A stretch of DNA of 64,000 bases. Source: Prochlorococcus sp. AG-436-C14 (GTDB taxonomy: Bacteria > Cyanobacteriota > Cyanobacteriia > PCC-6307 > Cyanobiaceae). This document shows, piece by piece, positions 37,288 through 47,490 of the stretch (within the stretch, counting starts at the first letter, position 1; each line of letters begins with the position of its first letter). The position numbers and the translations under genes are program-made. The stretch lies in contig QCPD01000004.1 in the NCBI GenBank assembly GCA_003209755.1, forward strand, positions 62,001 to 126,000. Reading direction: 5' to 3'. The notes under the pieces are model-generated. The model was not told where the DNA came from and searched no databases. It saw nothing but the letters and a program-made list of their open reading frames with translations.

Positions 37288-38745
37288 ATGTGTGGAATTG
37301 TAGGTGTTGTTTCAACAGATCAATGTAATCAACAAATTTACGATAGTTTGTTATTACTGCAGCATAGAGGCCAAGACTCTACTGGTATAGCAACAATGGA
37401 AGGAAGCGTTTTTCATATTAATAAATCTAAAGGTCAAGTTCGAGAAGCTTATAGAACTAGAGACATGAGAGGGTTGATTGGAAAGATAGGGTTGGGACAT
37501 GTACGTTATGCAACAAAAGGTGCTGCTCATCGAGAAGAGGAAGCACAACCTTTTTATGTAAATGCTCCTTATGGAATTATTCTTGTTCATAATGGAAATT
37601 TAACTAATACAAGAGAATTAGAAAAAGAACTTTTTAAAGTTGATAAAAGGCATACAAATACTTCAAGCGATACTGAGATGTTATTAAATGTTTTGGCAAC
37701 AGAATTAAATACGGCAATAAAAGGAAAAGATATAAATCCAGATGATCTTTTTAAAGCAGTTAAGACACTTCATGGAAGAGTAGAGGGATCCTATGCTTCA
37801 ATTGCTTTAATAGCAGGGCATGGTCTTTTAGCTTTTAGAGACCCTTTTGGAATTCGTCCTTTAGTTATTGGTAAAAGAGTAAAAGAAAATAATAAACCTG
37901 AATGGGTTATCGCAAGTGAATCATTAGTTATTGAAAATAATGATTATGAAATTGTTAGAGATGTGGAGCCAGGAGAGGCGATTTTTATAACTTCAGATGG
38001 TCAATTTTTTTCTAAACAATGCTCAAACAATCCTCAATTATTCCCCTGTTCATTTGAATATGTTTATTTAGCTAGACCTGATTCAATAATGAATGGTATT
38101 TCTGTTTATGAGTCAAGATTAAGAATGGGAGATTTATTGGCAGAAACTATAAAAAAACAAATTTCTCTTGGTGATATAGATGTAGTCATGCCAATACCCG
38201 ATTCTTCGAGACCTGCAGCAATGCAAGTAGCAAGACAGTTAGGAATTGAATATAGAGAGGGTTTTTTCAAGAATCGTTATGTTGGTAGAACATTTATAAT
38301 GCCCGGTCAATCTCTAAGAAAACGTTCAGTTCGTCAGAAGTTAAATGCAATGAGTACGGAATTTAAAAATAAAAATGTATTAATAGTTGATGATTCAGTT
38401 GTTAGAGGAACAACATCTCAGCAGATAGTTCAAATGGCAAGAAGTGCAGGGGCTAATAAAGTTACTTTTACATCTGCTGCTCCACCAATCAGATATCCAC
38501 ACGTTTATGGCATTAACATGCCAACTAGGAATGAATTGATAGCTTACAATAGAAATATAAATGATATAGAAGATAATTTATTTATCGATAAAATGATCTA
38601 CCAAGAAGTAGATGATCTAACTAAAGCTATCACTAAAGGTTCTAAAGTTAAGGAATTAGATTTATCTTGCTTCACTGGAAAATATGTGACAGGCACAGTT
38701 ACTGATGAATATTTAACTTGGGTTGAACAAACCTCTTTATCCTAA
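37288..38745 (+). CDS. purF: amidophosphoribosyltransferase
   Basis: PurF carries out the committed step of purine synthesis, making phosphoribosylamine from PRPP and glutamine. Cys2 in MCGIVGVVS is the glutaminase nucleophile, exposed directly after the start without a propeptide. [15 protein letters not shown] and GHVRYATKG complete the glutaminase half, and the PRPP-binding segment [20 protein letters not shown] marks the transferase half. No Fe-S cluster motif was sought in detail. It follows purL and ends convergent on the gyrase A-type gene with a four-base overlap. Confidence 0.97.
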   Translation: MCGIVGVVSTDQCNQQIYDSLLLLQHRGQDSTGIATMEGSVFHINKSKGQVREAYRTRDMRGLIGKIGLGHVRYATKGAAHREEEAQPFYVNAPYGIILVHNGNLTNTRELEKELFKVDKRHTNTSSDTEMLLNVLATELNTAIKGKDINPDDLFKAVKTLHGRVEGSYASIALIAGHGLLAFRDPFGIRPLVIGKRVKENNKPEWVIASESLVIENNDYEIVRDVEPGEAIFITSDGQFFSKQCSNNPQLFPCSFEYVYLARPDSIMNGISVYESRLRMGDLLAETIKKQISLGDIDVVMPIPDSSRPAAMQVARQLGIEYREGFFKNRYVGRTFIMPGQSLRKRSVRQKLNAMSTEFKNKNVLIVDDSVVRGTTSQQIVQMARSAGANKVTFTSAAPPIRYPHVYGINMPTRNELIAYNRNINDIEDNLFIDKMIYQEVDDLTKAITKGSKVKELDLSCFTGKYVTGTVTDEYLTWVEQTSLS

Positions 38746-41222
38746 TCGTTTTCTGGAATTATCATTGAAAAAGTAGATTCTATAAATTCGTTATTCTGTA
38801 ATTCTATGCTTAATTTTTTCTCTTGTTTATATTTACTACTATTAATTTCATCAGTTTTTACTCTTTCATATCTTTCCTTATCAGTCTTAAGGTAGACGTA
38901 TTTGTTATTTATAAAACAATTAATTACTCTGTCTTTTACTTTTTTATTATCTTTAAAATGGATTCCTATTGTACCCAACTCTCCTTTTTTTGATATTTTT
39001 ATAGTTCTTGTCGAATGCTTTATGAAAGAACCTTTATTAGTTATTAAAATCAAATCTTGATCTTCTTCTTTAATACATAAAGCTTCAATTATATTTTCAC
39101 CTGGAAACAATTTCATTACATTGGTTCCTTGAGCTAATTTGCCCATAAACGGGAAATTATTTTCTGTTACGCTAATTTTAATAATTCTGCCTATGTCACT
39201 CACTATATATAAATAACTATTTTCTTTACAAAGGACGCAAGACTTAAGTGTTATGTTTTCTTTTAATTTTAAAATCGTTGATGTCCTATTAGATATATCT
39301 CTAATTTCATTTATTGAAATTCTTTTAAACTTTCCATCACTGCTAATTAAACCTAAACTTATATCTTTTATGTTTGTTAATGGAATAAGATTAATTATTT
39401 TATCATTTTCTAATCCTGCAGGTAATAATTGTTCTATAGGTCCAGGTTTTTGTCCAGCAAACTCCCATTTAACAAGTCCTATTTTACCTTCTTGACTGAC
39501 GGCTAATATTTTTGGTTCATCTTTAATTGGCCATATTAGCTTCGTAGGTAAAATATCTTTTCTTTCTTGATTATATTCTTTAAGTTTTAATTTTTTTATT
39601 GTGATTGAAGGGATTATTTTTATCTCATTATTTGATTGAATAATAATTTCAGAATCTGTAGATAATTGTTTAAGCGCATTTATTCTTTGAAGTTCTTTAT
39701 TTGGTCTTTGATTCGCCATTCTTTCAGCTATAAGAGCATCTCCACCTTCTATTAATTTTGTTCTTCTTACACTCCCAAATCTTTTTTTAAGTTCTTTTAG
39801 TTCTTTAACCATAACTTTCTTTAGTTTTTCTCTGTCATTAATAATTAACTCGAGTTCAATTCTTTTATTTTTTAAATCGATTATTTCATTTTTTAGTGAT
39901 TCTTTTTCCAAACTTGTAATTTTTTTTAAAGGCATACCTAAAATCCCATCGGCTTGTCTTTCATTTATCTTTAAGTTATTAATTAAATTATTTTTTGCTT
40001 GAGCTGTATCTTTAGATTTTTCAATCAAATCGATTATTTCTCTAAGATTATTTATCGCCTGGATCAGAGCCTCAACTATTTCTTGTCTTTTTTTTATATT
40101 TTTTAGTAAATAATTACTTCTAAGTAAAATAGTATTTTCTCTAAATTCTAAAAAATTATCTAATAATTTTCTTAATGTTAATTGTACTGGTTGGCCATTG
40201 ACTAATGCAAGTAATATTGCACCAAAATTACTTTGCAAAGAAGTTTTTTGATATAAAAAATCTAGAATTTTTTCTGGATTAGAATCTCTTTTAATTTCTA
40301 CGAGTATTCGCATTCCATCTCGATCACTTTCATCTCTAATATCAGCTATTCCCGAAACTTTTCCATTATTGACAAGTTCAGCTAATTTTTCAATCCAACT
40401 AGCTTTGTTTAATTGATATGGAAGTTCAGTGATAATAATTCCACTTCTTTTGTGTTTACCTTTTCCTGGATTAATTTCTTCAATATGAGCTATTCCTCTC
40501 ATTGTGATACTTCCTCTTCCTTTTGTGTAAGTTTCTTTTATTCCATTACTTATCAAGATTTCTCCTCCTGTTGGAAAGTCTGGTCCTGGTATAAGCTTTA
40601 ATAATTTTTCTTCGTCTAAAGAGGGCTTTTTTATTATTGCTATTAAAGCCTCTACTACTTCATTTAAATTATGTGGAGGAATGCTTGTTGCCATTCCAAC
40701 GGCTATACCTGCACTTCCATTTAAGATGAGAAAAGGTAGTTGCGCTGGTAAGACATCTGGTTCCTGTTGTGATCCATCAAAATTTGGGGAAAAATCAACA
40801 GTTTCTTGATCTATTTCACTTAAAATTGCATTGTTAGATATTTCTGCCAGTCGAGTCTCTGTGTATCTCATTGCAGCTGGTGGATCATCATCAATGGAAC
40901 CGAAGTTTCCATGGCCATCAAGAATTGGGTATCTTGAACTAAAAATTTGAACTTGTCTTACAAGTGCATCGTAAACAGCTTGATCGCCGTGGGGATGATA
41001 TTTACCAAGGACATCGCCAACAACACGAGCGCATTTTCTATAGGGCCTATCGGGTGTAAGTCCTAATTCATGCATTGCAAAGAGAATTCTTCTTTGTACT
41101 GGTTTCAATCCATCTCTTGCGTCTGGCAATGCTCTTCCAACGATTACGCTCATTGCGTATTCGAGATAAGAACGCTGCATTTCTTGATGCAACGATATTG
41201 GTTTCAGGCGTTCCTTGGCCAT
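38742..41222 (-). CDS. gyrA: DNA gyrase / topoisomerase IV subunit A
   Basis: Type II topoisomerase A subunit, which cuts and rejoins both DNA strands. The catalytic tyrosine is Tyr120 in [13 protein letters not shown], with the winged-helix segments [16 protein letters not shown] and [15 protein letters not shown] before it. The C-terminal half forms the beta-propeller, but the QRRGGKG GyrA box is not visible, so this may be the ParC-like paralog rather than true GyrA. At 826 residues it fits either. It lies near the origin. It converges on purF by four bases and is the only minus-strand gene among the plus-strand genes around it. Confidence 0.9.
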   Translation of the reverse strand: MAKERLKPISLHQEMQRSYLEYAMSVIVGRALPDARDGLKPVQRRILFAMHELGLTPDRPYRKCARVVGDVLGKYHPHGDQAVYDALVRQVQIFSSRYPILDGHGNFGSIDDDPPAAMRYTETRLAEISNNAILSEIDQETVDFSPNFDGSQQEPDVLPAQLPFLILNGSAGIAVGMATSIPPHNLNEVVEALIAIIKKPSLDEEKLLKLIPGPDFPTGGEILISNGIKETYTKGRGSITMRGIAHIEEINPGKGKHKRSGIIITELPYQLNKASWIEKLAELVNNGKVSGIADIRDESDRDGMRILVEIKRDSNPEKILDFLYQKTSLQSNFGAILLALVNGQPVQLTLRKLLDNFLEFRENTILLRSNYLLKNIKKRQEIVEALIQAINNLREIIDLIEKSKDTAQAKNNLINNLKINERQADGILGMPLKKITSLEKESLKNEIIDLKNKRIELELIINDREKLKKVMVKELKELKKRFGSVRRTKLIEGGDALIAERMANQRPNKELQRINALKQLSTDSEIIIQSNNEIKIIPSITIKKLKLKEYNQERKDILPTKLIWPIKDEPKILAVSQEGKIGLVKWEFAGQKPGPIEQLLPAGLENDKIINLIPLTNIKDISLGLISSDGKFKRISINEIRDISNRTSTILKLKENITLKSCVLCKENSYLYIVSDIGRIIKISVTENNFPFMGKLAQGTNVMKLFPGENIIEALCIKEEDQDLILITNKGSFIKHSTRTIKISKKGELGTIGIHFKDNKKVKDRVINCFINNKYVYLKTDKERYERVKTDEINSSKYKQEKKLSIELQNNEFIESTFSMIIPEND

Positions 41223-41307
41223 CTTTAAGTTTGTAAGAGGCCTCTATATTTCTTTGTTTAGGCTACTAACTAATCTGTTAAAAACCAGTTTTTTGTTAAA
41301 CATTAAT

Positions 41308-42174
41308 TTATTGACTCTTTTTTTTAGCTTCTTTAACTACTTTTTTCAGTTCCTTGTTTTTAAATAATAGTTGTGCTGATTTTTGCAATTTCTTTCCCCA
41401 TAATTGCATGGTTTGATAGCTCTTTAAAACATACTGGGGATTAGCTTTTAAAGCTTTTTTTGCTAAGTTTAATGATTCAATAGATTTTTTATCTGACGAA
41501 TATAATGCAATGGCTAAAGCTAGCATTGGCTCAGCATTATTACTAATTTTTAGAGCGGATCTAAACCTTGATGTAGCCTCTGTTAGATTATTTAATTCAT
41601 ATAAAACAAGTCCTTCATTATTAATAGATTGCCAAAAATTTGGATTAAGCTCTGAAGATTTTTTAAATGCTGTTAATGCTGATTTATAATCATTTAGCAT
41701 TATTTCAGCGTTTCCTAACTGAAAATATCCTCTCTCATTGTTTTTATTAATTGATAATGCTTTTTTGATAGAAATCTTAGCTTTTTTGGGATCATTCAGA
41801 TTCATATATATAGAAGCTTGGCTGAAATATATACTTTGTTCTTTTGGTCTTAATTTAATTGCTTGACTTAAAGATAATAATGCTTGAACATTTTTATTTA
41901 ATCTAACCTGAGCTTCTGCAAGACTCGTCCAAAGCTCTACCTCTTTAGGATTTAATTTAACTGCTAGTCTTAAAAGTCGGATTGCTTCATCGTTTTGACC
42001 AAATTGAATTAGTTGTATAGCTGTCTTTCCAATTTGTATCGAAGTAGACTCGAATTCTTGTTGATTTGGTTCGTTTATTCTAGGAAAAAAAGCATTTGAT
42101 GGTTTAATTATAAGAATAGATTCTAATAGACTTAGGCAAAGTATAAAAGGATAAATTGTATAAATTTTTTTCAT
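41308..42174 (-). CDS. tetratricopeptide-repeat protein, exported
   Basis: A 288-residue protein with an N-terminal hydrophobic segment (IYPFILCLSLLESILIIK), either a signal peptide or an anchor. It then has about five or six 34-residue TPR units, seen in LRLAVKLNPKEVELWTSLAE, LSQAIKLRPKEQ, IKKALSINKNNERGYFQLG and FKKSSELNPNFWQ. TPR proteins act as scaffolds; the partner is unknown. The start ATG lies five bases after the queG stop, so it is the second gene of the queG operon. Confidence 0.85.
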   Translation of the reverse strand: MKKIYTIYPFILCLSLLESILIIKPSNAFFPRINEPNQQEFESTSIQIGKTAIQLIQFGQNDEAIRLLRLAVKLNPKEVELWTSLAEAQVRLNKNVQALLSLSQAIKLRPKEQSIYFSQASIYMNLNDPKKAKISIKKALSINKNNERGYFQLGNAEIMLNDYKSALTAFKKSSELNPNFWQSINNEGLVLYELNNLTEATSRFRSALKISNNAEPMLALAIALYSSDKKSIESLNLAKKALKANPQYVLKSYQTMQLWGKKLQKSAQLLFKNKELKKVVKEAKKKSQ

Positions 42175-42179
42175 TATTT

Positions 42180-43124
42180 TTAATTATTAGATGATATTGA
42201 ATTTATATTTCTGCGCCACATCCATGGTTTTATTCTTTTTAATGCAGAATCATTTAATTTTTTTTTCCATGTTGAATCACTCCATGATAATGCATCATTT
42301 TTTGTTAAATTTACTATCCATTCAGATGGCTGAAGATCTGGTTCAGATGTGTATGGGATATTTTTATGATTCCATGGACATACTTCTTGACAAATATCGC
42401 ATCCAGCAATCCAATTACCCATCTTATTAATAATATTTTTAGGAAGTTTTTGGTCTCTATTTTCTAATGTATGATATGCCAAACATTTATTTGAATTTAC
42501 AATAAATGGTTCTTCTATTGCTTTAGTTGGACAAGCTTCAATACATTTTTCACATTCACCACATAGAGGTTTCGATGGCTTGTCAGGTTCCAAAGCCTCA
42601 GTAGACAAAAGATGACCTAAAAACATCCATGAGCCGATTTTAGGATTAATTATATTGCTATTTTTTCCGATCCATCCAATCCCAGCCTCTTCTGCCCAAG
42701 CTTTGTCTAAAAATGCGCTTGTATCCACACATATTTTCCATTTAGAACCTGGTCTTTCTGTTTCTATAAATTTAGCAATTTTCTTTAATTTTTTTTCAAT
42801 AACTTTGTGGTAATCTTGCCCCCATCCATATCTGGCAATTGATACATCTTTAGGTTTGCTATTAGTTTCTACATAGTAATTAAGTCCAACAGCAAGAACA
42901 CTTTGTACTCCTTGAAGCATCTTCTCTATATTTTTTCTCCTTGGACTTTTCATCCATTCCATTTTTGCTTGATGGCCAGCCTGTAGCCATCTTTCTAAGG
43001 AAGCCGTTCGAAGTTTGATTCTTGAAGATCCTGGGACTTTGGCAATTCCTACTGCATCAAAGCCTTCTTCATAAGCTCTTACCTTAATTTTTTTTGTTAG
43101 TTCAATAGATTTTTTCAAGTTCAC
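42180..43124 (-). CDS. queG: epoxyqueuosine reductase
   Basis: QueG reduces epoxyqueuosine to queuosine in the wobble position of GUN tRNAs. It carries two ferredoxin-like clusters: CGECEKCIEACPTKAI and CDICQEVCPWN. The catalytic part before them, with ARYGWGQDYHKVIEKKLKK and VDTSAFLDKAWAEEAGIGW, binds cobalamin. At 314 residues the C-terminal HEAT-like extension of some homologs is missing. The start is a GTG at 43124. It is upstream of the TPR gene. Confidence 0.94.
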   Translation of the reverse strand: MNLKKSIELTKKIKVRAYEEGFDAVGIAKVPGSSRIKLRTASLERWLQAGHQAKMEWMKSPRRKNIEKMLQGVQSVLAVGLNYYVETNSKPKDVSIARYGWGQDYHKVIEKKLKKIAKFIETERPGSKWKICVDTSAFLDKAWAEEAGIGWIGKNSNIINPKIGSWMFLGHLLSTEALEPDKPSKPLCGECEKCIEACPTKAIEEPFIVNSNKCLAYHTLENRDQKLPKNIINKMGNWIAGCDICQEVCPWNHKNIPYTSEPDLQPSEWIVNLTKNDALSWSDSTWKKKLNDSALKRIKPWMWRRNINSISSNN

Positions 43125-43311
43125 AAGTAGCTTTTCATAAAGAATTTTTTTACTTTTAATTAAAAGGTTAGACAGTTAATTGCGACATTATTGGGAGCTT
43201 CAAATGCCTTCTTTTAATGTTTTATTTCTATTAATAGCTTAAATTATTTAATTAATGCACTGAATTTGGTTAGATTGTATATATATACATTTTTCGGACT
43301 CTCTTTATTTG

Positions 43312-44034
43312 GTGCAGTCCTCTCCAAAGGAAGACCTGACTCTTGGCTCAAGGCTTCAGCAGGATCTTAAAAATGACCTTATAGCTGGTCTTTTGGTGGT
43401 TATTCCCTTAGCTACCACTATTTGGCTGTCTACAATTGTCAGCCGCTTTGTTTTGGCAATACTAACTTCAATACCAAAACAATTAAATCCTTTTATTACT
43501 CTTAATCCTCTACTGCAAGACCTTATCAATCTTGCTTTGGGTTTAACAGTCCCACTTCTAGGTATTTTGTTGATAGGCCTTATGGCCAGAAATTTTGTAG
43601 GTAGATGGTTACTTGAATTTGGGGAAGGAACTTTATCACGGATTCCTCTTGCGGGATCTGTTTATAAAACTCTTAAACAACTTTTAGAAACTTTTCTTAG
43701 AGACAACTCAACTAGATTTAGAAGAGTTGTGCTAGTTGAATATCCTCGTGAAGGTTTATTCAGTGTTGGTTTTGTGACTGGCATTGTTGGGCCATCCCTT
43801 CAAACAGAACCAAATCAACCTTTGTTAAGTGTTTTTATTCCTACAGCACCAAATCCTACAACTGGTTGGTATACCTTGGTTCCAGAAGATTCAGTTAAAG
43901 ATTTAGACATATCTGTTGAAGATGCTTTTAGAACAATTATTTCTGCTGGAATAGTAAATCCTGATGATAGGAGTAACTCTACAAATACTTCTTTTTCAAG
44001 TTTATTTTCTCAGTTAAGAGCATCATCTTCGTAA
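43312..44034 (+). CDS. DUF502-family membrane protein
   Basis: A membrane protein of 240 residues with two hydrophobic segments (LIAGLLVVIPLATTIWLS and ALGLTVPLLGILLIGLMA) followed by the conserved PLAGSVYKTLKQLLETF and VLVEYPREGLFSVGFVTG and PNPTTGWYTLVPE. These are the hallmarks of DUF502, a family of unknown role, common in plants (as COV-like proteins) and bacteria. The GTG at 43312 is preferred; an adjoining TTG at 43309 is possible. The nusB gene follows by 18 bases. Confidence 0.88.
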   Translation: MQSSPKEDLTLGSRLQQDLKNDLIAGLLVVIPLATTIWLSTIVSRFVLAILTSIPKQLNPFITLNPLLQDLINLALGLTVPLLGILLIGLMARNFVGRWLLEFGEGTLSRIPLAGSVYKTLKQLLETFLRDNSTRFRRVVLVEYPREGLFSVGFVTGIVGPSLQTEPNQPLLSVFIPTAPNPTTGWYTLVPEDSVKDLDISVEDAFRTIISAGIVNPDDRSNSTNTSFSSLFSQLRASSS

Positions 44035-44052
44035 AGTATTTTAGTTATAGCT

Positions 44053-44673
44053 ATGCAATTAAAATCAATTTCTAGAGAATTAGCTCTCTTACTTCTAGGA
44101 CAAATTAAAAAAAAAGATATTAACAAAGTTAATATTGAAAGTTTACTTAGTAAAGCGCTTGAATCTTTAACCCAACATTGGCGAGAACAATTAGATTTAT
44201 GTGCATCAAAATTAGAAAAAGCTAATCAGGAATTATTAGATAGTGAATTAGAAGAAGATTCTGGGTTGTTAAAAAAATCTCGTAACCATTTAAAAATTTG
44301 TTTGATTGATTCAGAGAATATTCTTAATTCCTTATCAGAAAGTATCGAATTACCAAGATTGTTAGCACTAGTGGATCAAAAAGAAATACGTGAATTAGCT
44401 CTTAGACGTGTTAATTTAGTTATTGAAAAGCAAGATGAGATTGATAAGAATCTTGATAGTGTAATGGAAGGTTGGCGTTTAAAAAGATTGCCTAGAATTG
44501 ATAGAGATATTTTGAGATTGGCATTGGTTGATTTGATAGATTTTCATACTCCTACGGCTGTTACTTGTAATGAAGCCGTGAATTTGGCTAATCGTTATAG
44601 CGATGAACAAGGACGAAGAATGATTAATGGAGTTCTAAGGAAACTTCAAAATTCTGCTTTAGTACTAAATTAA
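44053..44673 (+). CDS. nusB: transcription antitermination protein NusB
   Basis: NusB with NusE (S10) binds boxA in rRNA leaders and stops early termination. The first 20 residues (SRELALLLLGQIKKKD) and the C-terminal LPRIDRDILRLALVDLIDF, TCNEAVNLANRYSDEQGRR and INGVLRKL match the family. At 206 residues it is longer than the typical 140 because of a helical insert in the middle, common in cyanobacteria. ftsY starts one base after its stop. Confidence 0.92.
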   Translation: MQLKSISRELALLLLGQIKKKDINKVNIESLLSKALESLTQHWREQLDLCASKLEKANQELLDSELEEDSGLLKKSRNHLKICLIDSENILNSLSESIELPRLLALVDQKEIRELALRRVNLVIEKQDEIDKNLDSVMEGWRLKRLPRIDRDILRLALVDLIDFHTPTAVTCNEAVNLANRYSDEQGRRMINGVLRKLQNSALVLN

Positions 44674-44674
44674 A

Positions 44675-45970
44675 ATGAAAGACGATTTTTCTCAAGATGA
44701 AAAGAATCCTTCTAACATGAAGCAAATAGAAAATTCTTTATCAGTTAATGATGACTCTTTAGATTGGGCAAAACAAGCTTATTTGCAACTAAAGAAAAAG
44801 CAAAACGAAGAAAAAGAGATACGACAAAAAGAAACTAAAGAAAAAGAAATTATTAATACTAAAAATGATGTAAACGAGGATATGAAATTAAATATTTTGG
44901 CTGAAAATGTTCTTCATATAAATCAAGATTCAAAAGGAGAAGATGAGCCTCAATTAGGCGATTTTGACGATACTTTTACATGGTCAGCGGAAGTTTTAGC
45001 TGCACAAGGTAAAAAAATTGATCAATTTTCATTAGATGAAATTGATTGGCTCAGTAGGCTAAAACAAGGATTAGAAAAAACCCGTAAAGGTTTTGTTACT
45101 GATTTATTGGATAAATTAGGTGATGATCCTTTGACGCCTGAGGTTCTTGATGATTTAGAAACTCTTTTGCTTAGAGCAGATGCGGGAGTTTCTGCTACTG
45201 ATCAAATTTTAGATTCTTTAAGAAGTAAGTTAAACGAAGAAGTTGTTGAAGCTTCAGAGGGTTTGCGTTTCCTAAAAGAACAATTGGTGAACGTTTTAGA
45301 AAAGCCAATTAAAGATAGTGGCGTTGATTTACTTTCTCCAAAGAAAGGTTGCTTAAATATTTGGATGTTGGTAGGTGTTAATGGAGTGGGTAAAACAACG
45401 ACCCTAGGTAAACTGGCAAGTGTTGCAAAAAGAAGTGGTTTTTCTGCAATGATTGCTGCTGCTGACACTTTTAGAGCTGCAGCAGTTCAACAAGTAAAGG
45501 TATGGGGAGACAGAACAGGGGTTGAAGTGATCGCAAATGAATCTAAGAATGCTGACCCCGCATCGATAGTCTTTGATGCTATTGGTGCAAGTCAATCAAA
45601 AAATATAGATTTATTATTGGTAGATACTGCGGGTAGATTACAAACGAAAAATAATTTAATGGAAGAATTAAAAAAAATTAGAAAAATCATAGATAAACTT
45701 GCACCTCAAGCAAACGTTGAATCTTTATTAGTACTTGACTCTAGTCAAGGTCAAAATGGTTTAAGACAGGCTCTGGCATTTGCTGATTCAGCAGAATTAA
45801 CAGGAGTAATTCTTACAAAACTTGATGGATCTTCTAGAGGAGGTGTTGCGATGGCTGTTGCATCGGAAGCGAAACTACCTGTTAGATTTATTGGGGCTGG
45901 GGAGAAAATAAGGGATTTGCGACCATTTAACAGCTTTGAATTTATTGAGGCACTTTTAACTAGTAGATGA
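44675..45970 (+). CDS. ftsY: signal recognition particle receptor FtsY
   Basis: FtsY is the GTPase that docks SRP-bound ribosomes at the membrane. The N-terminal 110 residues are acidic and charged, as in the A domain. The NG domain follows, with the P-loop VGVNGVGKTTTLGKLA, DTFRAAAVQQV, LLLVDTAGRLQTKNNLMEE and TKLDGSSRGGVAMAVA. The length of 431 is normal. It is directly behind nusB and precedes the RsbU-type phosphatase by 55 bases. Confidence 0.96.
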   Translation: MKDDFSQDEKNPSNMKQIENSLSVNDDSLDWAKQAYLQLKKKQNEEKEIRQKETKEKEIINTKNDVNEDMKLNILAENVLHINQDSKGEDEPQLGDFDDTFTWSAEVLAAQGKKIDQFSLDEIDWLSRLKQGLEKTRKGFVTDLLDKLGDDPLTPEVLDDLETLLLRADAGVSATDQILDSLRSKLNEEVVEASEGLRFLKEQLVNVLEKPIKDSGVDLLSPKKGCLNIWMLVGVNGVGKTTTLGKLASVAKRSGFSAMIAAADTFRAAAVQQVKVWGDRTGVEVIANESKNADPASIVFDAIGASQSKNIDLLLVDTAGRLQTKNNLMEELKKIRKIIDKLAPQANVESLLVLDSSQGQNGLRQALAFADSAELTGVILTKLDGSSRGGVAMAVASEAKLPVRFIGAGEKIRDLRPFNSFEFIEALLTSR

Positions 45971-46025
45971 TTTTTAGAATTTTTTTGTATATTTTGCTAG
46001 GTTTTAATTTCTTTATTGTTGGAGA

Positions 46026-47429
46026 ATGGTGAAAGAAAATTCTCCAATTTCAGATCAACAATATCAACAGCTAATTAATCCCTTATCAAGCGCTGCTTCT
46101 AAGTCTCTAAGAGAGTTGGTTGATAGTCTTTCTCAAGAGCAAATTGTTAGTCAAGATTTATTGCTTTCGTTAAGTTTTGCTTTGCGAAGTTTTACTAATT
46201 TACAGCGTTTTCTTGAACTTATTCCACTTCTTGTTACTCAACTAGTTGGTGTTAAAGGATCATTGTTAATTCCGTTTCAAGATAATGGGAGTCTTTGGCG
46301 CGAACAATTACAAATGATCCCTATCGATCAAGATGAGGAACTTTTTAGACAATTATTTCTTTTAGAGGAAGGTAAGAAAACTGGTTTTGGTATGCAGGAA
46401 AAGAATATTGCAATGTTAGATCACTTGGTTCAACGACATTTTCATTCTTCTAATGTAATTGCTACATCGATAGTTTCTAGAGGAAGACAACGAGGACGAT
46501 TGTATGCATTTGATAAAAAAGAAATTGTTTTTGGAAGTAATGTTCATCGAAAACATATTCAAATAGTTGCCGATCTTACTGGAGTAGCTATAGAAAATGA
46601 TGTCATATTTCAAATAATTCGTAATCATGAAAAAGTCGATAGACAAATAAGTATTGGTGCTGAAATTCAATCTCAATTATTACCTGATCAATGCCCAATA
46701 ATTGAAGGAGTTGAATTAGCTGCTTGCTGTAGACCAGCTTTTCAAGTAGGCGGAGATTATTACGATTTTATGCCCACTCGCTCAGATTTGAATGAAACAT
46801 CAAAATCTAATGGGCGCTGGGCTTTTGTGATTGGTGATGTTATGGGTAAAGGTGTTCCTGCTGGATTGTTGATGACTATGTTACGAGGAATGCTCAGAGC
46901 GGAAGTTTTAACAGGATTACCCCCTGATGCTATTTTGCACGACTTAAATCAATTAGCGCTTGAAGATTTAACTCAATCACATCGGTTTGTAACTTTGTTT
47001 TATTCGGACTTTGATGCGCAATCAAGAAAATTACGTTTTGCTAATGCAGCTCATAACCCTCCTTTACTTTGGAGCGCTAAGTCAAAATCAATTAATAGAT
47101 TAGATGCTCCAGGTTTATTGATTGGTCTTCAACCTGATGCTGAGTATGGATGTGGAGAGATATTCCTTCAGCCTGGCGATGTTCTTCTTTACTACACCGA
47201 TGGGGTTACTGAGGCACCTGGTATATCTGGTGAACGTTTTGATGAAAATCGTTTAATAACTTTTTTAGGTAAATTTGCTAGTGAAGGCTTAGGAGCTAAG
47301 CAAATATTAAGCAAACTTTTTGAAAGATTAGATGGTTTTGTTGATGTGAGTGATCATCATCTTGAAGATGATGCTTCAATGGTAGTTTTAAAAGTCAACG
47401 AAGAAGCAACGCTTCCTGAATTAACTTAG
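46026..47429 (+). CDS. PP2C-type serine phosphatase, RsbU-like, with GAF-like sensor region
   Basis: A 467-residue protein. The N-terminal 200 residues are probably GAF-like (a ligand sensor). The C-terminal RsbU/SpoIIE-type PP2C phosphatase has GAEIQSQLLPDQCPIIEGVE, FQVGGDYYDFM, FVIGDVMGKGVPAGLL and YTDGVTEAPG, with the metal-binding Asp residues. Such enzymes usually dephosphorylate anti-anti-sigma factors in partner-switch control of gene expression; the partner is not in the window. It precedes argH by 61 bases. Confidence 0.88.
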   Translation: MVKENSPISDQQYQQLINPLSSAASKSLRELVDSLSQEQIVSQDLLLSLSFALRSFTNLQRFLELIPLLVTQLVGVKGSLLIPFQDNGSLWREQLQMIPIDQDEELFRQLFLLEEGKKTGFGMQEKNIAMLDHLVQRHFHSSNVIATSIVSRGRQRGRLYAFDKKEIVFGSNVHRKHIQIVADLTGVAIENDVIFQIIRNHEKVDRQISIGAEIQSQLLPDQCPIIEGVELAACCRPAFQVGGDYYDFMPTRSDLNETSKSNGRWAFVIGDVMGKGVPAGLLMTMLRGMLRAEVLTGLPPDAILHDLNQLALEDLTQSHRFVTLFYSDFDAQSRKLRFANAAHNPPLLWSAKSKSINRLDAPGLLIGLQPDAEYGCGEIFLQPGDVLLYYTDGVTEAPGISGERFDENRLITFLGKFASEGLGAKQILSKLFERLDGFVDVSDHHLEDDASMVVLKVNEEATLPELT

Positions 47430-47490
47430 TAAATCTCCTGACAATTGCTAATAGTCTTGCTTTATTTGTATTAGTAAATTGGAAAATGCT

